NCBI RefSeq assembly: GCF_003990725.2
Contig: NZ_CP030064.1
Coordinates: forward strand, 992,001 to 1,056,000
Direction of reading: 5' to 3'
DNA length: 64,000 bases
Origin: Halorubrum sp. PV6
GTDB lineage: Archaea > Halobacteriota > Halobacteria > Halobacteriales > Haloferacaceae
The notes beneath the pieces are model-generated. The model saw only the letters and a program-made list of their open reading frames with translations, made no database searches and was not told the origin of the DNA. Both the position numbers and the translations under genes were made by a program. Below, piece after piece: positions 26,612 to 35,294 of the stretch (position 1 is the stretch's first letter; each line of letters opens with the position of its first letter).

Positions 26612-27262
26612 TTAAGATTCATCTCTTGGCGGCGATTCCGGTTTAGTTGAGTGCTCGCTGGACACAGCCGTCGCATCCGTCTGATCTGGCCGATCGTGGG
26701 GCAGCCCACCGCTATCAATTTCTGTATCAGACGAGTCGGTCTGAGTAGGCGGGTCAGGCGGTTCAAGCGCTGCAACGAGCAGTTCGACTGGTCGTGTCTC
26801 ACGAAGTGTATCCCAGCTACGGCGGTCGCGGGTTACAGCGATGCCAGCGAGAACGGCACCGAGTCCGACAGCTAGCTGCGTTGTTGACATCGTGTCGCGC
26901 ATAACGCCTATCAGTGTGATGAGGAGGCCGCCAATCGCGAGACTGACTCCGCCAGCTGCCAGTGGTGCAGCGTATACCATCCGAAATCCTCTCTGTGTAA
27001 CACGCAGCACCCCTGCGTTTTTGACCGCGGGCCGTAGCCGGTGTATGACGATATCGAGCAGCCGAAGGATGGGGCCAACAGTCCACGTCTCGCGGAGGTC
27101 GATCACAATCACCTCTGGGTCGGGCTCAGCAGTCAGCCACTGATACAGAAACGACGCCTGGACGACAGCCACAAGGCGCCGCCAGAGTGTGGCAACGCGT
27201 GAGTTACGCGCCGCTTGCCGGAGTGTTTGGGTGGTGTCTCCAGTGTCAGTGCTGGTGTCCAT
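26612..27262 (-). CDS. Membrane protein of unknown function
   Basis: A 216-residue protein. A soluble N-terminal part (about 1-95) contains EVIVIDLRETWTVGPILRLL and HRLRPAVKNAGVLRVTQRGF, then two hydrophobic helices follow (YAAPLAAGGVSLAIGGLLI and TTQLAVGLGAVLAGIAVT), with a polar, Pro/Asp/Ser-rich tail. No family was recognised. It starts 8 nt after the DUF4330 gene ends, so both are one operon, and the polyprenyl phosphatase gene follows 89 bp on. Confidence 0.65.
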   Translation of the reverse strand: MDTSTDTGDTTQTLRQAARNSRVATLWRRLVAVVQASFLYQWLTAEPDPEVIVIDLRETWTVGPILRLLDIVIHRLRPAVKNAGVLRVTQRGFRMVYAAPLAAGGVSLAIGGLLITLIGVMRDTMSTTQLAVGLGAVLAGIAVTRDRRSWDTLRETRPVELLVAALEPPDPPTQTDSSDTEIDSGGLPHDRPDQTDATAVSSEHSTKPESPPRDES

Positions 27263-27270
27263 ACCGGGAG

Positions 27271-28368
27271 TTACTGTGTGGCCATGACGACTTCCGCTTC
27301 GACAGTTACCGTTCCGAGATCGAGTACAACCGTCGATCCCTGCCGGAGTTGGTCACCTTTGAACGTGAGTCCGGCGGGCGTCTCGCGTAGCTGCAGGTCA
27401 GCCGTAATTGTGACATCACGGTTGACCGGATGGTCGGCAACGTTGATGCTTCCATCTTCACCCGTCGCGATAATAAGTGAAGGCTCGGTCTCGACGTCGG
27501 TAATGCGGGCCACGGTCGTATCTCCGGTGCGTTCTATCATCCCGGGCTCGATTGCATCGGCGTAATCTTCACGAACATCTTCCATCCGGAGCGTCACTGT
27601 CCGTGTCGTCATCGCGCCGAGGCTCCCATCACCACCGACCTGTTCGATCTGCCCGTCAAGCACATACTCCTCTGTTGGGAGTGTAATCGTCTGGCCACGA
27701 CGGAGCGGCTGACCGCTGAAGCGGCGTTCTCCCTGTTGGTGGTGTGCAGTAAGCGAGACGGCTGCGAACACACGCCGCTTGGTGGTATTAGTTGCATACG
27801 TGGTGACATCCTCAATTTGGGCTACAGTCCGGCCGGCGACGCGAATTTCATCGCCCGGCCTGATTGCCTCGGCTGTTCCTGCATCAAGCTCTGTCGTGAG
27901 AGTGACGCGCTGCTGTGATTGCGTCAGCGCATCAGATTCACCAACCTCACGAAGCTGGCCGGTCACGGTGTAACGGTTCGTTTCGAGCGTCAGACTCCGG
28001 CCAAGTCGCGGTGGGGCTCCAGCGTACACGAGGTTGTTCTGATTGTTGAGCTGCCCTTCCAATGCCACACGGAGTAGGACTCTCGCGTTCCCGTCTTGTG
28101 GTGTGAGATGGACGTCTGTCACCCGGAGCGTCGAGGAGCCGTCGGGTTCGTAGGTGTCGCCCTCTTCGATTGCGTCAACAATGTACGACTCTTGAACGCC
28201 CAGATCTAGCGTGGCGTACGTCGTCTCGGTGTCGGGGGCAGGGGCAGGATCATCGGAAAGTACGAACGCGGCCCCCGCGACCACAACCGCAACAATAACC
28301 AGCACGACAAGCGCGTCGATGACGTTTACCGCGCCGAAAAGTCGGCCATCGTCGTCGATTAGCTCCAT
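27271..28368 (-). CDS. DUF4330 membrane-anchored protein
   Basis: A 365-residue protein starting MELIDDDGRLFGAVNVIDAL, the typical DUF4330 beginning, followed by one transmembrane helix (VVLVIVAVVVAGAAFVLS) and a large extracytoplasmic beta-rich region. That region has two related halves, with AVALEGQLNNQ-type and LTTELDAGTAEAIRPGDEIR-type blocks. DUF4330 proteins are found in cyanobacteria and haloarchaea near surface polysaccharide genes, and the function is unknown. The frame extends to 28485, but the ATG at 28368 begins the family domain. Divergent from the VanZ-like gene. Confidence 0.82.
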   Translation of the reverse strand: MELIDDDGRLFGAVNVIDALVVLVIVAVVVAGAAFVLSDDPAPAPDTETTYATLDLGVQESYIVDAIEEGDTYEPDGSSTLRVTDVHLTPQDGNARVLLRVALEGQLNNQNNLVYAGAPPRLGRSLTLETNRYTVTGQLREVGESDALTQSQQRVTLTTELDAGTAEAIRPGDEIRVAGRTVAQIEDVTTYATNTTKRRVFAAVSLTAHHQQGERRFSGQPLRRGQTITLPTEEYVLDGQIEQVGGDGSLGAMTTRTVTLRMEDVREDYADAIEPGMIERTGDTTVARITDVETEPSLIIATGEDGSINVADHPVNRDVTITADLQLRETPAGLTFKGDQLRQGSTVVLDLGTVTVEAEVVMATQ

Positions 28369-28518
28369 GCGAGAACCTCCAGAGGCTGCATTACGATGTG
28401 GGTGTGTCGGGCAAGACAAAAACGTACCTGTTTGCCAAGAGATAGACGCCACACCAGTTGGTGTGTCGCTCCGACTAATCCACACTCTTTACACTTAGGA
28501 CGTGAATTCTCACGCGAG

Positions 28519-28962
28519 ATGGGTCGGATCCGCGTGCCGCTGGTTCCACGGACGCTGCGGTGGGGAGTAGTCATTGCCGTCGCAGCGATGATTCTGTATT
28601 ATTCGGTGTTTACCCCACCAGGAAGCGGCGCGATCCGAACCGGGCCGTTTGGAGTCTTTGCGTACGGCGTGTGGCTGCACGGACTCGCATATGCCGGGCT
28701 TGCGATCACGCTCGCATACGCCGTTCAAGACAGGCCATGGCGAGACCGCACAGTTCTCGTCGGTGTCTTTCTCATGGCAGTTGGCTACGGAGTGGGAGTT
28801 GAACTGCTTCAATCAACGCTGGCGACACGGACGGCTGCTTTCGACGATATTCTCGTGAACGCGGTCGGTGCCGGCGTCGCCGCGGTCTGTTGGCGGGTGC
28901 TGACACGTCGGGTCAGGTTCTATCGCGCGCAGCGGTTGGCAGAAATCGAAATGCCGGTCTGA
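28519..28962 (+). CDS. VanZ-like membrane protein
   Basis: A 147-residue protein with four helices and the VanZ-type core VGYGVGVELLQSTLATRTAA followed by FDDILVNAVGAGVAA, where the E-Q and D-N residues are conserved. VanZ-family proteins in haloarchaea are linked to surface glycan or teichoplanin-type functions, with no proven activity. A TTTACA box about 27 nt upstream of the ATG at 28519 supports this start over 28396. Divergent from DUF4330, possibly sharing regulation. Confidence 0.78.
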   Translation: MGRIRVPLVPRTLRWGVVIAVAAMILYYSVFTPPGSGAIRTGPFGVFAYGVWLHGLAYAGLAITLAYAVQDRPWRDRTVLVGVFLMAVGYGVGVELLQSTLATRTAAFDDILVNAVGAGVAAVCWRVLTRRVRFYRAQRLAEIEMPV

Positions 28963-29158
28963 GTTTTCTCCTACGACTTCACAGTGGGTGCCGAAGTAGC
29001 TGAGTCGTTGTTTTTGTTGTTGATGACCTATCCGTGGCATGATTCACGCAATCGTCTCTGTCGCGGCCCATCATTATCTCAATTTTGATAATTATCGCAG
29101 TATATTCTTATACTCTACTACATCAACAATAGTACACAGACGAGTTTATCAGTGTAAT

Positions 29159-30757
29159 ATGACCCTCCACATCACGCAACTACTCCGAGAAATCACTTAC
29201 AGGCACTTGGCGACTGCTTTGTGTGTTATGTGTCTCTTACTCCTAGCCGTGTATACGGGGGCCGGGTCTGTAACAGCAGAGGGGACGACAGTCAACATGA
29301 CTATAAATAATGAAGATGCTACGGATGAGGCCGAATTGGTAGTCTTTGAAGACCCGGATACAAACATTACAGTCACGGCAAATACTCCGATAGATTTACT
29401 CGAAATTCGTGTTAATGGTGACATCTACCGTTCATACCGGCCAAACTCCACCCAGTTTGACCGCTCTCTTACACTTGAGTTAGACCCCAACGAGAATACA
29501 GTTGAGACAATTGTCAAAACGGACGGGCTAACAACCATACAAACCTCCGTAACGAAGCATACAGCCGCGCCTCGTGTGCGATATACTTCGCCGTTCTCGA
29601 CAACCGTCAAAGGGGGGCCAAATAGCACAATAAACGTGACGAGTGGACAGGTTGCACTAGCTGGTGATTTCCATACGATGTTGGATGTTGAGCGGGTTCG
29701 GATTGAACGAACCACTAACTACGGACCTGGTGAAAATAGTTCTCAAGTCGATCGAAGAATCCATCGTATTTCGAATCCTGGGGATTCATTCTCTCAAGAA
29801 TTGTTACTCGCAAACGGAACGAACGATATTGTTGCGGAGTACACGGACAGTCGAGGCCGCACAAACACCGATCGGTTCTCGATTATCCTCGACGATGAAA
29901 CCGACCCGCAGATTGAGTTCACAGCCGAAAATGAAAGCTATACTGACACCGCGCACATCAGTGGAGTAATCCGGGATGAGACTAAACTCACACGCGTTGA
30001 AATAAACCGGACCTCCAATAATGGGTCACAGGTACTGCTGTTGAGTGGAAACGCAAAGCCAAACCCAGATATGCTGAGATATGAATTTGATACGACAGTA
30101 GATCTATATGATAATAACGAGGACAACGAGTTTCAAATCACAGCAGAAGACGCTGCGGGGAACATCCGGAATAGGACGCTCTCAATTCGGTATGAGCCTG
30201 AGCCAGATGTGAGTGTTACAGAGGCGACTACTAATGTAGAAACAGAAACAGTCCGTGTTACCGGGACAGTTTCGGAAGCAGAGATTAGTCGGGTTACGGT
30301 TGAGACAGTTGATACACGCACTGGTGAACGGACTGACCTCGTTCGGCTGTATGACGCAGGGAGATTTACTGATAAAGTAAATATTGATCAAGAGCTCAAA
30401 GCCTCTCCTGAGAATACACTGGTATACGTGTTGGTTAATTATCGTACTGGAGAGTACTCAACAAAAATCACTCCAGACGTATCGGACACACAACAGGACA
30501 CAGACGCAGACACTGACACAGCATCTGCTACTACCATAAACTCAACAAATTCTACGGAAACGAATACCACGATACAGAACGCACGTAGTGAGGACACACG
30601 TAACAAAAGCGTCAACGATACAGAGAGCACTGGCGAGGACGGGCCACCATCGGACACTGGACCAGAGTCTCCGACGCTTCTCCCAATCCGCACACGTGAT
30701 GCTCTTGGTGGAATCGTCGTTGTGGGAGGGACTTACTTACTTGGACATTGGGTCTGA
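29159..30757 (+). CDS. Secreted surface protein rich in N-glycosylation sites
   Basis: A 532-residue protein with a signal peptide (LATALCVMCLLLLAVYTGAG), repeated Ig-like beta domains and many N-x-S/T sequons, for example NMTINNEDAT and NNGSQVLLLSG. Phrases such as NAGNIRNRTLSIRYEPEPD-type blocks recall cadherin/Big-like repeats. A Thr/Asp/Asn-rich stalk (about 455-500) leads to a weakly hydrophobic C terminus (GGIVVVGGTYLLGHWV). It is likely an exported, glycosylated cell-surface protein. The upstream ATG at 29039 would put the signal peptide too far inside, so 29159 was chosen. AT-rich compared with the core. Confidence 0.72.
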   Translation: MTLHITQLLREITYRHLATALCVMCLLLLAVYTGAGSVTAEGTTVNMTINNEDATDEAELVVFEDPDTNITVTANTPIDLLEIRVNGDIYRSYRPNSTQFDRSLTLELDPNENTVETIVKTDGLTTIQTSVTKHTAAPRVRYTSPFSTTVKGGPNSTINVTSGQVALAGDFHTMLDVERVRIERTTNYGPGENSSQVDRRIHRISNPGDSFSQELLLANGTNDIVAEYTDSRGRTNTDRFSIILDDETDPQIEFTAENESYTDTAHISGVIRDETKLTRVEINRTSNNGSQVLLLSGNAKPNPDMLRYEFDTTVDLYDNNEDNEFQITAEDAAGNIRNRTLSIRYEPEPDVSVTEATTNVETETVRVTGTVSEAEISRVTVETVDTRTGERTDLVRLYDAGRFTDKVNIDQELKASPENTLVYVLVNYRTGEYSTKITPDVSDTQQDTDADTDTASATTINSTNSTETNTTIQNARSEDTRNKSVNDTESTGEDGPPSDTGPESPTLLPIRTRDALGGIVVVGGTYLLGHWV

Positions 30758-30824
30758 GTTAACTCGACCTGCTACAGTCGGAATAAGAGGTAGGACGGAA
30801 CGTCTCGCCTAGGTTCGAACGGGC

Positions 30825-31100
30825 TCAGTCGGTGGTCGACTCCCACAGCGTGCCGACTCGCTCGTCAACCCACGGGAGCACAGTCTCCTCGAGAACGCGC
30901 GTGAGATCCGTCGCGTAGTTCCGGTCGACCGCGGCAGCCGTGCCCGCGTCCGGAAGCGGATGGTAGTGATCCCGGGCGTTGTGTGGCTGGTCGTGCCGGT
31001 CCCATTGACACCCTCGTCGGACGCCGGCGTATGTCTCGTGGTACGAGACGTGAAAGTCGCTGTTCGTGTACGCGCGAATTTCGAGCGAGACGTCGTCGAG
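30825..31100 (-). pseudogene. N-terminally truncated toxin-like gene (same family as 51415-51870)
   Basis: The frame encodes EIRAYTNSDFHVSYHETYAG, then RGCQWDRHDQPHNARDHYHP and a C terminus LPWVDERVGTLWE. It shares the CxWDRHxxPxxxRxHxHP pattern with the protein at 51415-51870, which pairs with a DUF7342-like regulator. The frame continues to 31187, but that part is antisense to a sugar-nucleotidyltransferase fragment, so the original N terminus appears lost at a recombination point near 31100. I recall such proteins as haloarchaeal toxin-like (TumE/DUF6516-type), but the family call is tentative. No partner regulator is present here. Confidence 0.5.
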
Positions 31101-31394
31101 AAGCCCGAGAACCCGCCAAGCAATCTGGTTATGACCGGATTCTGCACCTTCTCGCCCGCCATCTTCCACGCGTGTCACCTCGTCCAACCATCGAACCGCG
31201 ACGAGTACGAGATCAGCGACGCCGTCGACCTCCTCATCCAGTCTGGTCGGACCATCGACGCCATCGGCCTCGACGGCTGGCGCATCGACGTGGGGTACCC
31301 CAAAGACCGTGACGAGGCCGAACAGCGTCTCACTGGTGGCTCACAGAGCGGCGGAGAACAGAGTACAGACAGTACGGCCGAATCTGACGACTGA
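31092..31394 (+). pseudogene. C-terminal fragment of an AglF-like sugar nucleotidyltransferase
   Basis: The reading VVEKPENPPSNLVMTGF, then IFHACHLVQPSNRDEYEISD and GRTIDAIGLDGWRIDVGYP is the C-terminal third of a glucose-1-phosphate uridylyl/thymidylyltransferase (AglF-type). The N-terminal pyrophosphorylase motif (AAGxGTRLxPLT) is absent from the window at this place. Sequence before about 31092 does not match the family. It lies beside sugar-transferase and surface genes, so a complete copy probably once served the same glycosylation locus. Confidence 0.75.
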
Positions 31395-31511
31395 GCTCCG
31401 GTCACCCCAAGTGACTACGCAGTTCCACACATTCGTTCGGTCTCAAGTCCACAACTCACCGTGTCGTTAACAAAACACTCGACACGGTGGGGTGACAGAA
31501 ACACCAACTTC

Positions 31512-32927
31512 TCATTCTGTAGGCGTCCCGCGGATCGTCGCCACCACATCCAGTCCGACCTTCCAAATCTGGCGAACGACGAGTTTCAGATCGTAGGTGA
31601 ACGACTGCTGTTTGACGTACTGTAGATCATATCGTAATTTCTCTTCGGGGTCCGTACTTTTTGCGTCGTTCACCTGCGCAAGCCCCGTCAGTCCCGGCTT
31701 GACGAACCAGCGTTTACGCCAGGACCGTTCTTGGGCCTCTAACAACGACTCTTCTTCAGTCCACACGGCACGCGGCCCGACGACGCTCATGTCCCCGACA
31801 AGGATCGACCACAGCTGTGGAATCTCGTCGAGATGCGTCTGTCGCAACACCTTCCCGACTCGCGTAATCCGATCATTCACCTCGTCATCGACCGGCTCGA
31901 CAGACTCTCTCTCAGGGACCATCGACCGGAACTTGAACACCTCGAACGTCTCCCCGAACACCGCTGTGCGCTCTTGACTGTACAAGATCGACCCACCGTC
32001 ATCCAGTTTGATCGCGACCACGATTGCACCGATGACGGGGCTCAACGTCACCAAACCAACCGCCGCAAACACGACGTCAAAGCCACGCTTGAGGATGTGA
32101 TCTTGGATGTCCCACGGCTCGACATCGACACTGACCAGCGTTCCGACATCGTCGTCGGCAGTCAACACCCGGTCGGCGTGGTCGCGATGGACAAGCGCGT
32201 CAACACCGTGTTCGTAACAGGCATCAAGTGCACCGAAGAACTCGGCCCGGTCTGTGTGCTCGAACGCCAGAACCACTGTGTCAACGTCACACTCGACCAG
32301 CACGTCCTCAATGCGAGAGAGCCCACCCAGTCGATCCAGCCCCCCGAGTGTGAACCCACCGTCCGCGACAGCCGTCACCGGAGTTGACGACCGCTCAGTT
32401 AGAAACACACTCGTGGGACACAGATGTCCGAGCAGTGGCATCTCGATATCGTTCGCGAGGCGCTCGATCTCGCCCGGGTCGTCGCCCACGATGATTGCGC
32501 GCTCGGCGTCACCACTTGGCCGCCCTCGGATCCAAACAAACCACGCAGGTAGCATGACGAGCAACAGCGGCGTGATCACGATGAGCGTCGCCCGCGGGAG
32601 TCGATACGTGTAATCGAAGTAACCGATTGCGGCGAGCGTCAACACGGCAACCATCACCCGCTTTTGCGTGAGTGCGACTGTGTCAAGAATGCGCCGCGGC
32701 CGGGGTTTGTACAACGGCAGAAACGCCGCCGTGACGATGAGGACCGTCGTCGCCATCTCGAACACAAACTCGGTGCCCATCGGCGCGTCCACGGCCAGCC
32801 GACCGATCACTGGTAACTGAGTGAGCACCGTGTGGACTACGGTGCTGTTTGCGACTGCAACCGCAAGGGCAGTAACGACTGCGACGCCGCCAACGCTGCG
32901 CAGTCGATACTGCCACCCGGAAAGCAT
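31512..32927 (-). CDS. Polyprenyl-phosphate glycosyl-1-phosphate transferase (bacterial sugar transferase family)
   Basis: A 471-residue protein with four or five N-terminal helices, a central nucleotide-binding-like domain (about 140-260) and the C-terminal catalytic PHPT domain. The catalytic part has ILKRGFDVVFAAVGLVTLSP, FEVFKFRSMVPE, LRQTHLDEIPQLWSILVGDM then SVVGPRA, and KPGLTGLAQVN. It moves a sugar-1-phosphate from a nucleotide sugar to a membrane polyprenyl phosphate, the first step in building a lipid-linked glycan. The start at 32927 is fixed by a TTTATATA box 27 nt upstream. It fits with the nearby STT3-like and UppP genes. Confidence 0.9.
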   Translation of the reverse strand: MLSGWQYRLRSVGGVAVVTALAVAVANSTVVHTVLTQLPVIGRLAVDAPMGTEFVFEMATTVLIVTAAFLPLYKPRPRRILDTVALTQKRVMVAVLTLAAIGYFDYTYRLPRATLIVITPLLLVMLPAWFVWIRGRPSGDAERAIIVGDDPGEIERLANDIEMPLLGHLCPTSVFLTERSSTPVTAVADGGFTLGGLDRLGGLSRIEDVLVECDVDTVVLAFEHTDRAEFFGALDACYEHGVDALVHRDHADRVLTADDDVGTLVSVDVEPWDIQDHILKRGFDVVFAAVGLVTLSPVIGAIVVAIKLDDGGSILYSQERTAVFGETFEVFKFRSMVPERESVEPVDDEVNDRITRVGKVLRQTHLDEIPQLWSILVGDMSVVGPRAVWTEEESLLEAQERSWRKRWFVKPGLTGLAQVNDAKSTDPEEKLRYDLQYVKQQSFTYDLKLVVRQIWKVGLDVVATIRGTPTE

Positions 32928-32949
32928 TAGTCGTATGTAAGGACGAGTC

Positions 32950-32957
32950 TATATAAA
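32950..32957 (-). promoter_or_regulatory. TATA box of the sugar transferase gene
   Basis: TTTATATA (reverse strand) centred 27 nt upstream of the ATG at 32927, a textbook leaderless haloarchaeal promoter. Confidence 0.75.
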
Positions 32958-33106
32958 TGAACTGCGATGTCGGTGACAGCAGCGTGGTGCTGTGTGAATT
33001 ATTCCACTGTATTTCGCTCTCCGGTTGCTTCGGTCCCTGTGTTGCTCCTCGATGAAGTGGACTTGGCACATATTTTTTAATTTACTAGGAGAATGTGATT
33101 TGCCGG

Positions 33107-33231
33107 TCACGGTCTCTGCAAGGACAAATCATCTACTGTGATTTCAGGTTCCTCCGCGCGGTCCGATGCGTTCAATGATAAGTACCCACCGTCAGGCGTT
33201 ATTGTCTCAACCTCGATCGAGAAGCGCCACT
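33107..33231 (-). pseudogene. Orphan C-terminal coding remnant beside the TnpB element
   Basis: One reading frame gives about 41 clean codons ending in TGA (WRFSIEVETITPDGGYLSLN, then ASDRAEEPEITVDDLSLQRP). It has the look of a beta-rich protein C terminus, cut off at its N-terminal side close to the right end of the TnpB element. No family was recognised, and chance cannot be excluded. Confidence 0.3.
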
Positions 33232-33238
33232 AATCTCG

Positions 33239-34586
33239 TGAATCGCCTCGGGGTCAAGCCCCGAGGCTTCCCGTTTCCACGACATGACTTGCAGACACGG
33301 ACTCGAAGTGAGTCGTGTCCGTAGCGGTCACAGTCTCCACGGGCGTGTCTTCGGGCCATCCCAGCCCTAATTCAGCAAAGCCTCTCTGTAAGACGTTCAT
33401 CGCCGCATTCGCGTCCCTGTCCGTCTCAAATCCACACGACGGACAGGAGTGTTCCCTGACCCAGATGGGTTTCGCTGTCTCCACACCGCACGACGCGCAT
33501 TCTTTGGTTGTACCTCGGGCTTCGACCTGCACGACGTGACTGCCGTACAATTCTGCTTTGTATTCGAGCAGGGTGATGAACTGTCGCCACGCCGCATCCT
33601 GCTTGTTTCGAGTGTTGTGCGACTGTTCAAGCATCCCCTTCACGTTCAGGTCTTCGACGAATACGGCGTCGTACTCGCGGACAAGCCATGTCGTTATCTT
33701 ATGCTGGTAGTCCAGCACCTTCCGGCGAATTCGACACTTGAGTTTGGCAACTTCGACTCGTTGTTTCTCGTAGTTGTTCGACCCCTTCTCCTTCCGAGAT
33801 AACTTACGCTGTTCGCGTCCGAGTCGCTCGTAGTCGTTTTCGAGGTCGAGCCACTCCACGGGTTTGCCGTCGCTAGTGTGGATGTAGTTGAGTATTCCGA
33901 GGTCGATGCCGACGCTGTTGCTCGCGTCCAGCGATTCCACGTCGGGTTTCTCGGGGAGATCGGCGTCGTCGGTTTCGAGGCCGAAGGAGACGAACCACTC
34001 GCCAGTCGTCTCCTTCTTGAACGTGATCTCTTTGATGCTGGCGTGGTCGGGAATCGGGCGGTGGTAACGAATCTTCATCCAACCGATTTTGCTGAAGCGG
34101 ACGTACGCGAACCTGTCTTGGCCCCTCTTTTCATCGAGGTCGAAACCAGACTGGTTGTACGTGACGCTTCGATAATCGGTGGGTGCTTGCCGTTTGAGCC
34201 GACCAACGTTGTATCCCTTCTCTTTCTTCTTGCGAAGGTTCGAGAGGTTCCGATAGAAGCGTGCGACGGTGGCTTGGGCGGCCTTCGAGTGTAGTTTACT
34301 GAAGACGGGCCACTCTCGCTTCCAGTCGGGAAGTTTGTTGTTCTGGTCGTACTCACTCGGCTTATTGTCTTCCGGGGCTTGTTCGTAGTCCCAGCGGACG
34401 TGGTTGTAGAGCTGGCGATGAACATCTAGATGGTGTTCCAGTCCAGCCGCTACCTTTTGTGTCGGGTAAGCGTGGTAGCGGTGACTGTGTTCCATCGCTG
34501 TCTATTGATTAGTGATGTGTTCATTTAGTGGTTTGTATCACGAGTTGTCGGCTTCATCTCCGAGGTCAAGCCTCGGGGTATTCGCC
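33239..34586 (-). mobile_element. TnpB-only IS200/IS605-group (IS1341-type) element, copy 1
   Basis: The element is bounded by related stem-loops. At its right end GCCTCGGGG-TCAAG-CCCCGAGGC (33245-33267) overlaps the tnpB stop codon. At its left end is CCGAGG-TCAAG-CCTCGG (about 34560-34576). The left boundary (CAA then GGCGAATACCCCG on the reverse strand) matches that of copy 2 at 47986 (CAA then GGCTAAAACCCCG), and the right end finishes in TTCA. No Y1 transposase TnpA is present. The 3' part of tnpB plus the right end (about 33239-33400) is where an omega guide RNA is expected. Confidence 0.75.
33254..34495 (-). CDS. tnpB: TnpB, RNA-guided endonuclease of IS1341-type element
   Basis: A 413-residue TnpB/OrfB protein. 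The RuvC-like triad is visible: Asp in SVGIDLGILNY (about 195), Glu in AVFVEDLNVKGML (about 280) and Asp in TDRDANAAMNVLQRG (about 370). A zinc ribbon (CASCG and CPSCG) lies between the last two. The N-terminal helical domain is complete and length is normal. TnpB cuts DNA under guide-RNA control and helps retain the element. No inactivating change was seen. It seems to have landed in a small membrane-protein gene (34525-34824). Confidence 0.92.
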   Translation of the reverse strand: MEHSHRYHAYPTQKVAAGLEHHLDVHRQLYNHVRWDYEQAPEDNKPSEYDQNNKLPDWKREWPVFSKLHSKAAQATVARFYRNLSNLRKKKEKGYNVGRLKRQAPTDYRSVTYNQSGFDLDEKRGQDRFAYVRFSKIGWMKIRYHRPIPDHASIKEITFKKETTGEWFVSFGLETDDADLPEKPDVESLDASNSVGIDLGILNYIHTSDGKPVEWLDLENDYERLGREQRKLSRKEKGSNNYEKQRVEVAKLKCRIRRKVLDYQHKITTWLVREYDAVFVEDLNVKGMLEQSHNTRNKQDAAWRQFITLLEYKAELYGSHVVQVEARGTTKECASCGVETAKPIWVREHSCPSCGFETDRDANAAMNVLQRGFAELGLGWPEDTPVETVTATDTTHFESVSASHVVETGSLGA

Positions 34587-34824
34587 TTGTCCGCCGATAA
34601 AATTGCCCAACACGATACACAGCGAATGCAGAGAACACAATGGGGGTCTCAATGAAGAAGATCAAGAGTACCTCTTCACGCGTGAACAGCCCGGTGATCG
34701 CACTTCTGTTGACACTAGGCACCCCCGCGAGAACAATGGGGATGAACAGGAACGTACTGAACATCAACGCGGCCGTCAATCGCGTGTACGGCCATAATCT
34801 GTCGCCGCTATCTGTCGAAGACAC
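34525..34824 (-). pseudogene. Two-helix membrane protein, 3' end altered by IS insertion
   Basis: From GTG 34824 the frame encodes a small protein with helices LTAALMFSTFLFIPIVLAG and VLLIFFIETPIVFSAFAVY, then GQFYRRT. Past the element boundary at about 34586 the residues are read from the left end of TnpB element copy 1, so the natural C terminus is probably lost. It follows the ATP-grasp remnant on the same strand. No family was recognised. Confidence 0.5.
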
Positions 34825-35294
34825 CAGGCCCCCACCTCCGAACTGATTTCGAGGTCTGTCGACGGCTGGGTGAACGTCTCGCAATCCTGTTTGGCCCATT
34901 CTTGCGCGCGTCGCACGCGATCGGTCGCAGATTGGAATTGGCCGTGATCGCCGTGGTCTTCGACGTAGCGAAGACGGCAAAGCAAGCCGTCCATATTCGC
35001 GTTTCGGATGCCCAGACTAGGACGCCGGTTCATCTTGAACACCATCGGTCCATTGGCCTCATCAAGGACTATGCCAACACCGGCGAATCCAAGCCCGCTG
35101 GAGATCGCAGCGCAAGAGGCCATCGCGAGCACTGCTTCCCACTCCGGAATGGCGAACTTGATGTGGCCCCCCGTATCAGGATGAGACTGAATGAACGTAT
35201 CGCGAGTCTGCTGGTAGCCACCAGACGCTTCGCCAGTGAGAATATCGATAACGACGGCAACAGCACTGGTATAGATGTTGGCGGTCCCGTTTGA
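34776..35294 (-). pseudogene. Decayed ATP-grasp (alpha-L-glutamate ligase-like) C-terminal fragment
   Basis: The frame reads SNGTANIYTSAVAVVIDILT, QSHPDTGGHIKFAIPEWEAV, LGFAGVGIVLDEANGPMVFK, then NRRPSLGIRNANMDGLLCRL. This parallels RimK/alpha-L-glutamate-ligase-like ATP-grasp proteins, which have GTANIHQGA, HPDTG, D-iVlD and lElNaRPGLaIQiAN. The metal-binding Glu is Lys and the RPGL motif reads RPSL, so it is inactive. Its N-terminal half is replaced at about 35290 by an IS5-type transposase fragment. Family call is from motif memory. Confidence 0.55.
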
